Shown here piece by piece: positions 1 to 6,446 of a stretch of 18,231 nucleotides of DNA. The position numbers and the translations under genes were made by a program. This stretch comes from Endozoicomonadaceae bacterium (GTDB lineage: Bacteria > Pseudomonadota > Gammaproteobacteria > Pseudomonadales > Endozoicomonadaceae): positions 1-18,231 of the forward strand of contig JAAOIJ010000059.1 of assembly GCA_015163815.1 (NCBI GenBank). Direction: 5' to 3'. The notes beneath the pieces are model-generated. The model saw only the letters and a list, made by a program, of their open reading frames with translations, did no database searches and was not told the DNA's origin. The first letter of the stretch is position 1, and every line of letters starts with the position of its first letter.

Positions 1-314
1 AATTGAGGATTAATAGAGTCAATGGCCATATCAAAAGCTTTTTTTGTTGTCGCGCCGACTAAACCAGTTAATGCGATAGTAGATGCTGTCATTATAATAG
101 GTGTCATAATTGTAGCAGAGGATAAGCTAGCGCCATGCATTAGGCTTGATACGATAGAAGGCACAGATAGTCCTAAATAAACCCCTGTCATTGTTTTAAC
201 TCTGGCTGAGAAATCCTGCATAAAAGATGGCTTTTTATGAGAGGCAGCATGACAAAAATTTTCGCCTGTGTTGCATAACATAAATATAAAACACAAGAAC
301 CACGTTTTTTTCAT
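1..314 (-). CDS. Exported protein of unknown function, 3' end outside window
   Basis: An open frame starts with ATG at 314 and stays open for 104 codons to the left edge. The first 24 residues look like a Sec signal peptide: Lys-Lys at positions 2-3, then the hydrophobic run WFLCFIFMLC, then a plausible signal peptidase site at CHA-A. The mature part begins with a short basic stretch. It then has a long, weakly hydrophobic Ala/Ser/Thr/Ile-rich segment (about residues 45-90, containing SSATIMTPIIMTAS) that could lie in a membrane. A weak AGGT ribosome binding motif sits at 324-327. I recognise no family. The gene lies just downstream of a transposase relic and reads in the same direction. The signal peptide is seen in the sequence; an envelope or periplasmic location is inferred. 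Confidence 0.6.
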   Translation of the reverse strand, partial: MKKTWFLCFIFMLCNTGENFCHAASHKKPSFMQDFSARVKTMTGVYLGLSVPSIVSSLMHGASLSSATIMTPIIMTASTIALTGLVGATTKKAFDMAIDSINPQ

Positions 315-323
315 ATGTAACAT

Positions 324-660
324 ACCTAGTTGTGAATATCTGTCTTTTTCGTTCAGACAAATAATAAAAAAACACTGCAAATGATCGCGTTACATTTACT
401 TCATTTTTAAATCTAATATATCCTTTTTACCCTGAATATATAGGTTTAAAGCAATATATACTGCTTTGTTCATCATGCGATTTTCTTGTTTCAATTTGAC
501 AACTAGAAAGAATCAAAAAATACGATAAGACAGTCTAAGCCTCTATTTTACCATACTTTGACTTCATCTTGAGCACTTCCTGTTACTTTTCTTATAAAAG
601 ATTCACTGATGTCTACTTCATATAATACTTGTAACTAAATCATAAAATTTCATTGTCTTT
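324..660 (-). pseudogene. IS256-family (Mutator-type) transposase relic
   Basis: Three minus-strand frames, read in order, match the middle of an IS256-family transposase. The first, about 660-548, gives KTMKFYDLVTS, a stop, then LYEVDISESFIRKVTG and AQDEVKVW, which corresponds to the family's LYGVEIS...VTD...DEVKxW segment. Just past its stop come NRGLD and IVFFDSF, matching the segment around the first catalytic Asp. After a frameshift, 506-396 gives LVVKLKQENRMMNKAVYIAL and IQGKKDILDL, the highly typical NKAVYxALGIN-x-GKKDILGL block. A third frame, about 408-324, continues with SFAVFFYYLSERKRQIF, resembling the next part of the family. At least two stops and two frameshifts make it inactive. 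The N-terminus and the second half are missing. The family assignment comes from remembered motifs, not from a database search. Confidence 0.75.
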
Positions 661-707
661 ATATTGTTTTTTTACATGAATAATGTTATCTTTGCAAAGG
701 TCTCAAG

Positions 708-2816
708 TTATTGATGCATTAATTTTTTAAAACTTGCTCGCAATAAATATTTTGCTTCTTTTTTACCTGATAAAGCTAAAATATGAACACAACATGACCA
801 ACTTTTATGCTGAACTATTTTCAAGAGTATGATGTTTTTTTCTATATTAGATAAAATATGATGATTCATAATATACGATACTTGATTCCAAAAAAATTTA
901 GATAATACGCTATGCACATATTCAAAAAAACGATAACCATTTGTATAACAACTGATTAAATCAATCTCTATATCTGTTAATCGTTTTGGCTCAGAAGGAC
1001 TGATACAACAACAAATCATTTGACTTAACTGCAAATCCAACGTGTTTAAGTAATCTATAAAAGCATAAGCAATCTGTTGATAAAAAAAAGTACTCGCCTT
1101 ACAAAAAATATGCTCTCCTATCTTTGAAGTACTTTTTAAAAAAATAGCGGAATGACACCCTGTGCTTGTATCTTGCTTAATACCAATACCAACCAAACTA
1201 AAATATTGTTCCTTCCAAAATAACATTAAGTCAGCATGCACCCCAAAACTAGTGCCAATATAATCTACATGCGCATCATAACCTGCTTGCATAACCTGTT
1301 GAATAAACATAGAGCCTAATTTTTGTCTTTGATAACTTGGATGAATGACAATTCTTTGAACACGAAGTGCCCGAGCATTTAAAGCTTCAGGTACATGACA
1401 TTGTGTTCCTAGTAGCTGGGATAATAAATGATTTTTTAAGCGACGCTTTCCTAGTAAAACATCTGCTTGATTAATAATGGCTATCGGCTCTTCTATTACA
1501 CTGACACAAACTCCTATTATTTGTTCATCATAAGATTGTATCACATGTATGATCATGTTATTTGCATCCATTAATTGACGCAAATAACTTGGCTTTGTTT
1601 GATAGTGCGCCAACGCTAATAAAGCAAACATTTGATCTAATAATACATTATTTTTTAATAATTCATATTGTGATATTCTTTTTACTTGAAATGACTTTGT
1701 TTTTATTTTTTTACATAATAAACTAGGCCATTGCGTGCCTAATATGCGGTATATTAATTGCTCAACAGGATCATCTCTAGCCCAACGCATCGGTTCATAT
1801 AAAGTACAGTGCTGCCACCCTGCTTGCAGACCTTGTGCTTTGAATTTCAAATCAAAACCTTTCCCTGTGCCTTCATATCCATCTAATGTACTTGAGAAAA
1901 CAGCGCACATAAACTGTTGACTCATTTGATTTAACACAGGAATAGGAATTGCAGCAGCTTCATCTACAAATAACAAGTCTGCTGTAGATTTTAATACTTG
2001 ATCAGGCGGTAAAAAGATAATTTGATGTTCTTGGATAACAAGAATTGATTTTTGCTTATGATAACTATAATCAATGCGAGCTTGCTTTAAACAGTGAAAT
2101 AAAGTGATATAAAAAGTGTTCAAAGCTTTCTGATAAGGTGCCGTTATTATGATTTGGATTGGTTTTTGATGAGAGCACTTTAAAATATTAGCTGCTGCAA
2201 AACCTAAAGCAGCCGTTTTACCTCGACCTCTCAAAGCTGTCAAAATTAATTTATTAGGTTTTTTACTCCAAAATAAAGCATGAATAGCCTCAACAATGTG
2301 ACATTGATTCGCAGTCATAGGATCAATATGACGATCATCTTTGAATTGTTGAGTATCATCTTGAGATCTTCTTTGCAATTTCGGAGGAGAAATATTAGTC
2401 AAAGACTCAGGGTTAACCCATTGGATTGATTTATTTTTTAATAAAATAATAATCAATCGCTTAATGAAGCGGGAGGGGTAAGGCAAAGGAAATTGATCTA
2501 ACAATCGAGCTGTATCTTGATCTGGGTAATAGGGCCACATGCTTAAAGGAGGCGTTAATAAAACAAGATATCCTCCACCGACAACCGTACCTGACAGCAA
2601 GCCTAAAAGATCAATATTAAAATTAAAAAATGTATTAAATACTAAAACGGTACATTCAGACCCTAATAATAAGAAAGGATTTTTCTGTTGATGTGACCAA
2701 CAAATATCTTCAGATGGAGGGAACCAGCTTTTAGCAAGAGAAAAGCACCAATCCATAGAACCACTGATGACCCAGATTGAACGTTTTTTAAGGGATATTG
2801 TCGATATAGGTTGCAT
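708..2816 (-). CDS. tmcA: tRNA(Met) cytidine acetyltransferase TmcA
   Basis: TmcA makes N4-acetylcytidine at the wobble base (C34) of elongator tRNA-Met, using acetyl-CoA and ATP/GTP; the mark prevents misreading of AUA. The 702-residue protein has the family layout: an N-terminal domain (VISGSMDWCF near residue 16), a helicase-like RecA module with Walker A GRGKT at 197-201, Walker B DEAAAIP at 285-291 and the conserved STLDGYEGTGKGF at 309-321, then a GNAT domain with the acetyl-CoA loop RIVIHPSYQRQKLG at 488-501, and a C-terminal tRNA-binding tail. Length is close to the E. coli protein (about 670). The ATG at 2816 is the first possible start, because an in-frame stop lies just upstream; no Shine-Dalgarno sequence is visible. 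The gene follows rplT in the same direction after 164 bp, where E. coli has pheM-pheS-pheT. Confidence 0.95.
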   Translation of the reverse strand: MQPISTISLKKRSIWVISGSMDWCFSLAKSWFPPSEDICWSHQQKNPFLLLGSECTVLVFNTFFNFNIDLLGLLSGTVVGGGYLVLLTPPLSMWPYYPDQDTARLLDQFPLPYPSRFIKRLIIILLKNKSIQWVNPESLTNISPPKLQRRSQDDTQQFKDDRHIDPMTANQCHIVEAIHALFWSKKPNKLILTALRGRGKTAALGFAAANILKCSHQKPIQIIITAPYQKALNTFYITLFHCLKQARIDYSYHKQKSILVIQEHQIIFLPPDQVLKSTADLLFVDEAAAIPIPVLNQMSQQFMCAVFSSTLDGYEGTGKGFDLKFKAQGLQAGWQHCTLYEPMRWARDDPVEQLIYRILGTQWPSLLCKKIKTKSFQVKRISQYELLKNNVLLDQMFALLALAHYQTKPSYLRQLMDANNMIIHVIQSYDEQIIGVCVSVIEEPIAIINQADVLLGKRRLKNHLLSQLLGTQCHVPEALNARALRVQRIVIHPSYQRQKLGSMFIQQVMQAGYDAHVDYIGTSFGVHADLMLFWKEQYFSLVGIGIKQDTSTGCHSAIFLKSTSKIGEHIFCKASTFFYQQIAYAFIDYLNTLDLQLSQMICCCISPSEPKRLTDIEIDLISCYTNGYRFFEYVHSVLSKFFWNQVSYIMNHHILSNIEKNIILLKIVQHKSWSCCVHILALSGKKEAKYLLRASFKKLMHQ

Positions 2817-2824
2817 ATGAGTAT

Positions 2825-2830
2825 ATTATA
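2825..2830 (-). promoter_or_regulatory. Possible tmcA -10 box next to the start codon
   Basis: On the minus strand a perfect TATAAT ends only eight bases before the tmcA ATG. Transcription from it would begin about two bases before the codon, giving an almost leaderless mRNA. This fits the lack of a Shine-Dalgarno motif. I find no good -35 box at 16-18 bp, so in this AT-rich stretch the match may be chance. Read-through from rplT is the alternative. Confidence 0.3.
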
Positions 2831-2980
2831 AAATTGAGTGCTTGTCATATTTTGATTCTTAGGCAGCATCCCCGAAAACCTAAAACATCAATATACTCAT
2901 ATCATCACCCTATATAGTCTAGTTTCGATACTGTATCAGTATATGATTCAAAATAAATAAAAACGAAAAGCTTGAAAAAA

Positions 2981-3343
2981 CTAGGTAGCATTCAATGCTT
3001 TTTGAGCAATTTGTGCAATATTGTCAAATGCTTCTTTTTCTCGAACCGCTAAATCAGCTAATACTTTGCGATCTATCAGGACATTTGCTTTATTTAAACC
3101 ATCTATTAAGCGACTATAAGATAGTCCAAAAGTGCGTGCTGCAGCATTTATTCTAGCGATCCACAATGCACGAAATTGACGTTTACGTTGACGTCTATCT
3201 CGATAGGCATATTGACCCGCTTTAATAACGGCTTGCTTAGCTACTCTAAAAACACGCGATCTGGCACCATAATAACCTTTCGCTTGTTTTAATATTTTTC
3301 GATGACGACGATGGGCCGTCACGCCACGTTTAACACGTGCCAT
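2981..3343 (-). CDS. rplT: 50S ribosomal protein L20
   Basis: L20 is a primary 23S rRNA-binding protein needed early in 50S assembly. The 120-residue product is nearly the same length as the E. coli protein (118). It shows the family pattern: the very basic N-terminal arm MARVKRGVTAHRRHRKILKQ, then AKGYYGARSRVFRVAKQAV, YRDRRQRKRQFRALWI and the C-terminal globular part with ARTFGLSYSRLIDGL. AAGGAGAG lies a few bases before the ATG, in the 18-bp gap after rpmI, so the two genes are clearly in one transcript. In E. coli L20 represses rpmI-rplT translation by binding the mRNA ahead of rpmI. I cannot confirm that structure here. Confidence 0.98.
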   Translation of the reverse strand: MARVKRGVTAHRRHRKILKQAKGYYGARSRVFRVAKQAVIKAGQYAYRDRRQRKRQFRALWIARINAAARTFGLSYSRLIDGLNKANVLIDRKVLADLAVREKEAFDNIAQIAQKALNAT

Positions 3344-3361
3344 AAACCACTCTCCTTAAGA

Positions 3362-3553
3362 CTAATGACCCAACATTCTAGCGACTAGCGGCTTATCTGA
3401 TGCATTCAGTTGATTGACACCACGCAGCTTTCGTTTACGTTTAGTTGTCATTTTAGTAAGAATATGACTTTTAAACGCATGTTTATGCTTATAACCATTT
3501 GCTGTTTTTTTAAATCTTTTAGCAGCAGAACGTTTTGTTTTCATTTTAGGCAT
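3362..3553 (-). CDS. rpmI: 50S ribosomal protein L35
   Basis: L35 is a small basic protein of the large ribosomal subunit. I chose the ATG at 3553, giving 63 residues that begin MPKMKTKRSAAKRFKKTANG, the standard L35 N-terminus. GGAG lies eight bases upstream, in a good ribosome-binding position. The frame stays open upstream to an ATG at 3598, which would add 15 residues (MIEDELTYLKSGVSS); these are not part of the family and the Shine-Dalgarno sequence would be internal. The rest shows HAFKSHILTKMTTKRKRKLRG and ends in ARMLGH, typical for the family. It lies between infC and rplT as in most bacteria. Confidence 0.96.
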   Translation of the reverse strand: MPKMKTKRSAAKRFKKTANGYKHKHAFKSHILTKMTTKRKRKLRGVNQLNASDKPLVARMLGH

Positions 3554-3627
3554 TGATGATACTCCAGATTTTAAATATGTCAATTCATCTTCAATCAAAA
3601 ACTTGATTAAAAATCATGAAACACACA

Positions 3628-4170
3628 TCATTTCTTTTTCTTGGGTGCGAAAATCATAATAAGCTGCCTACCTTCCATTTTAGGTTTTTGTTCAATAACA
3701 GCATATTCTTCTAAATCTGCTTCAACACGCTTCATTAATTTAAAACCTAATTCTTGATGAGATAACTCTCGACCACGGTATCGCAAAGAAACTTTTGCTT
3801 TATTTCCTTGAGTTAAAAAACGGATCAAGCTTTTTAACTTAACTTGATAATCGCTTTCTTCTGTTCCAGATCTAAATTTAATTTCTTTAACTTGTATTTG
3901 AACTTGTTTCTTTTTTGCTAATGCTTTCTGCTTTTTCTGTTCATATATATACTTTCCATAATCTATGATTTTACAGACAGGTGGCTCAGAATTGACACCC
4001 AATAAGACTAAATCAAGACCAGCTTCTTTAGAAAGCTCAAGTGCTCTTTCAATAGAGACAACACCTGCTTGCTCACCATCTGAATTAATTAAACGCACTT
4101 CACTTGCGTCAATATTTTCATTAATCGGTGCAATCGTCTGATTACGATTACGTAGATTAGGCCGTTTAAT
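3628..4170 (-). CDS. infC: Translation initiation factor IF-3, AUU start
   Basis: IF3 binds the 30S subunit, keeps it apart from 50S and checks the start codon and initiator tRNA. The domains are clear: the N-domain with VSIERALELSKEAGLDLVLL and PPVCKIIDYGKYIYEQKKQ, the Lys-rich linker, and the C-domain with VKEIKFRSGTEESDYQVKLK, RYRGRELSHQELG, and the terminal APKKKK. The first ATG/GTG start inside the frame (GTG at 4098) would give 156 residues and cut off the N-terminus. Reading upstream, the frame is open for 24 more codons to ATT at 4170-4168, followed by KRPNLRNRNQTIAPINENI, which matches the RPNxIN segment of IF3. AAGGAG lies exactly eight bases before this ATT. The product is then 180 residues, as in E. 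coli. No ATG, GTG or TTG fits this position. Confidence 0.95.
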   Translation of the reverse strand: MKRPNLRNRNQTIAPINENIDASEVRLINSDGEQAGVVSIERALELSKEAGLDLVLLGVNSEPPVCKIIDYGKYIYEQKKQKALAKKKQVQIQVKEIKFRSGTEESDYQVKLKSLIRFLTQGNKAKVSLRYRGRELSHQELGFKLMKRVEADLEEYAVIEQKPKMEGRQLIMIFAPKKKK

Positions 4171-4178
4171 TGCGGTAT

Positions 4179-4184
4179 CTCCTT
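4179..4184 (-). promoter_or_regulatory. Ribosome binding site of infC that fixes the AUU start
   Basis: AAGGAG, the strongest Shine-Dalgarno sequence in this gene block, sits eight bases before the ATT at 4170 and 28 bases downstream of the thrS stop. An optimal site in front of a rare initiation codon is the arrangement by which IF3 represses its own translation in E. coli: IF3 discriminates against AUU when it is abundant. The site is seen directly; the control is inferred from the family. Confidence 0.85.
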
Positions 4185-4211
4185 ATTCAAGTCATAATAC
4201 AAAAATCACTA

Positions 4212-6119
4212 TCATTGAGCCTCAATACATAACTGATGAATAAAATCATCCACATCATAAGTACTTTTGTCTTCTCCTGATAGCGTTCTAACTGATACTT
4301 GGTTGTTTTCCATTTCTTTGTTACCTATAATCAATAGATAAGGAATCTTTTCCAAAGTATACTGACGAATTTTATAACCAATTTTTTCATTTTTAGTATC
4401 TAACAATACTCTTAAATTTGCTTGTTTACATTTCTTTTCAATTTCATAAGCATAATCAGCTTGATGTTGCGTAATAGTTAAAATAACGGCTTGATTAGGC
4501 GACAACCATAAAGGAAATCGACCTTCATAATGCTCAATTAAAATGCCTATAAATCGCTCAAATGAGCCTAATACTGCTCGATGCAACATCACAGGTACTT
4601 GTCTATCCCCTTTTTCATCAATATATTTTGCATCTAATCGACCTGGCATAGAAAAATCAGCCTGTATTGTACCACATTGCCACACTCTGCCAAGCGAATC
4701 CTTTAAAGAAAATTCAATTTTTGGACCATAAAATGCTCCTTCGCCTGGTAAATACTCCCATTTTACTTTTTGTTCATCTAATGCAAATGCTAAAGCTTGC
4801 TCTGCTTTATCCCAAATGTCATCAGAACCAACACGATCTTCAGGTCGAGTCGATAGTTTGTATAATAATTGATTTAAATCAAATCCAAAATCTTGATATA
4901 CTTCATGAAGCATCTCGATAAAAGAAGCAACTTCAGCTTGAATTTGGCTTTCTGATACAAAAATATGGGCATCATCTTGTGTGAATCCTTTAATTCGCAT
5001 AATACCATGCAAAGAACCAGATGACTCATTACGATGACAAGATCCAAACTCAGCTAAACGAAACGGTAATTCACGATAACTCACAATTCTTTGATTAAAG
5101 ATTTGTATATGGCAAGGACAATTCATTGGCTTAATGACAGCATGTTTTTCTTCAGAGAACACATTAAACATCGAATCTGAGAATTTATCAGCATGCCCTG
5201 ATTTTTCCCACAAAATATGATCTACTAGTTGAGGCGTTTTAATTTCTTGATACCCATATTTTTTTTGTTTTCTTCTAATATAATCTTCTATGAGCAAATA
5301 AAGAGTCCAACCTTTAGGATGCCAAAAAACTTGCCCTGCAGCTTCTTCTTGCAAATGAAATAAGTTTAATTGTTTTCCTAATTTTCGATGATCTCTTTTA
5401 CTAGATTCCTCTATTTGGTGTAAATAAAGCGCTAAACTTGACTTGTCTCCCCAGGCAGTCCCATACACACGTGTTAACATTTTATTGCGACTATCGCCTC
5501 TCCAGTAAGCACCTGCTACACGAGTCAATTTAAAATATTTTAAAAAACGGGTATTAGGGACATGAGGACCAAGACACATATCAATATATTCTTCATGGTA
5601 GTATAAACCGACTTTTTCTGGTGTCGGCTGAATATTGTCAAGAATTTCGACTTTATAAGGTTCATTACGCGCAATGAAAATATTTCTTGCTTCTTCAAAA
5701 GGCGTCCATTTTTTAATAATATGATAATGGCTTGCAATTAATGATTTCATAGTCGACTCTAATGACTGTAAATCTTCTGTTGTTAAAGGTACTTCAGTTT
5801 CTATATCATAATAAAACCCATCTTCAATCACAGGGCCTATGCCCATTTTTGAAGTTGGCATCAATTGTTTGATAGCATGACCAATTAAATGGGCGCATGA
5901 ATGCCGAATGATGTGCACTCCCTCAGCATCTTTTGCAGTAATAATTCGTAAAGTAACATGATCATATAGTGTTTCACAAGCATCATATAACTGACCATCT
6001 ATTTCACCTGCTAAAGTTGCTTTTGCTAATCCAGCACCAATTGATTCTGCAATTTCCAAAATGGTTACAGGATTTTGGAAAACACGCACGGTACCATCAG
6101 GAAGGGTTATATTTAACAT
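4212..6119 (-). CDS. thrS: Threonine-tRNA ligase
   Basis: ThrRS charges tRNA-Thr and removes mischarged Ser-tRNA-Thr. The 635-residue protein has an N-terminal TGS domain (1-60), an editing domain with H73, H77, C182 and H186 at the same numbers as in E. coli ThrRS, and a class II catalytic core. In the core C334, H385 and H513 are the expected zinc ligands that select threonine, CHRNE at 361-365 is motif 2, GEGAFYGPKIEF is at 459-470, and MLHRAVLGSFERF is the motif 3 region. The C-terminal anticodon-binding domain starts near residue 535. A weak AGGT motif lies seven bases before the ATG. It is the first gene of the minus-strand block and diverges from lysS. In E. coli ThrRS represses its own translation through tRNA-like hairpins in the leader; the short leader here shows only one small hairpin. 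Confidence 0.98.
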   Translation of the reverse strand: MLNITLPDGTVRVFQNPVTILEIAESIGAGLAKATLAGEIDGQLYDACETLYDHVTLRIITAKDAEGVHIIRHSCAHLIGHAIKQLMPTSKMGIGPVIEDGFYYDIETEVPLTTEDLQSLESTMKSLIASHYHIIKKWTPFEEARNIFIARNEPYKVEILDNIQPTPEKVGLYYHEEYIDMCLGPHVPNTRFLKYFKLTRVAGAYWRGDSRNKMLTRVYGTAWGDKSSLALYLHQIEESSKRDHRKLGKQLNLFHLQEEAAGQVFWHPKGWTLYLLIEDYIRRKQKKYGYQEIKTPQLVDHILWEKSGHADKFSDSMFNVFSEEKHAVIKPMNCPCHIQIFNQRIVSYRELPFRLAEFGSCHRNESSGSLHGIMRIKGFTQDDAHIFVSESQIQAEVASFIEMLHEVYQDFGFDLNQLLYKLSTRPEDRVGSDDIWDKAEQALAFALDEQKVKWEYLPGEGAFYGPKIEFSLKDSLGRVWQCGTIQADFSMPGRLDAKYIDEKGDRQVPVMLHRAVLGSFERFIGILIEHYEGRFPLWLSPNQAVILTITQHQADYAYEIEKKCKQANLRVLLDTKNEKIGYKIRQYTLEKIPYLLIIGNKEMENNQVSVRTLSGEDKSTYDVDDFIHQLCIEAQ

Positions 6120-6176
6120 ACTAAGTACCTAGAATGAACATCTTGTTTTCAAAAAAAACAAATATATAGTTTACAC

Positions 6177-6205
6177 ATTATAAACTTTAAATAAAAACAA
6201 TTAAA
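6177..6205 (-). promoter_or_regulatory. Candidate thrS promoter
   Basis: On the minus strand a perfect -10 TATAAT (6182-6177) has TTTAAT at the -35 position (6205-6200) with a 17-bp spacer. The transcript would start near 6170 and have a leader of about 50 nt before thrS. The -35 box is poor, so the call rests mainly on the -10 box, the spacing and the location. Confidence 0.45.
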
Positions 6206-6220
6206 CCCATTTTACGGGTT
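6204..6220. repeat. Small inverted repeat in the thrS/lysS divergent region
   Basis: AACCC (6204-6208) and GGGTT (6216-6220) are a perfect 5-bp inverted repeat around ATTTTAC. It overlaps the outer edge of the candidate thrS -35 box, so it would act as DNA (an operator) rather than as leader RNA. Its role is unknown. Confidence 0.35.
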
Positions 6221-6363
6221 AATAAATTGTTAAATAGCTTAATAAGAAAATCACTTGAGCATTATTTCATCCATCAATATATCAAAATAAAAAAATAAAG
6301 CTTGATTACATACTGAAACAAAGATTTCTATTTCTAAGAGACTGGGTTTCATAGAGTCTGGTA

Positions 6364-6372
6364 TGGTATACT
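6364..6372 (+). promoter_or_regulatory. Candidate extended -10 promoter of lysS
   Basis: TGGTATACT matches an extended -10 element (TGn followed by TATACT). No good -35 box is seen, which is common for this promoter type. Transcription would begin near 6379, leaving a leader of about 70 nt before lysS that contains the inverted repeat at 6393-6427. Confidence 0.4.
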
Positions 6373-6392
6373 AAATCATTCCATATCTCACG

Positions 6393-6427
6393 CAGTCAAA
6401 AAGCAAATAATAATAGCCACTTGACTG
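6393..6427 (+). repeat. Inverted repeat in the lysS leader
   Basis: CAGTCAA (6393-6399) and TTGACTG (6421-6427) form a perfect 7-bp inverted repeat with a 21-nt spacer, ending 19 bases before the first lysS ATG. As RNA it would place a hairpin just upstream of the start region, where no Shine-Dalgarno motif is visible. The same words form the outer arms of the larger hairpin at 9072-9149. Confidence 0.45.
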
Positions 6428-6446
6428 GTTAGATAGCTTATTTTTA

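Noticed and set aside
690..704. GAGACCTTTGCAAAG next to the tmcA stop, resembling some IS ends
   Set aside because: Only one copy is present, with no inverted partner in the window; CTTTGCAAAG is simply a 10-bp palindrome.
2928..2942. ATACTG-TAT-CAGTAT hairpin after rplT, considered as a terminator
   Set aside because: No T tract follows on the minus strand and the stem is only six base pairs; termination before tmcA is not supported.
3554..3598. Longer 78-residue L35 starting at the ATG at 3598
   Set aside because: The extra 15 residues are foreign to the family and the ribosome binding site lies between the two ATGs.
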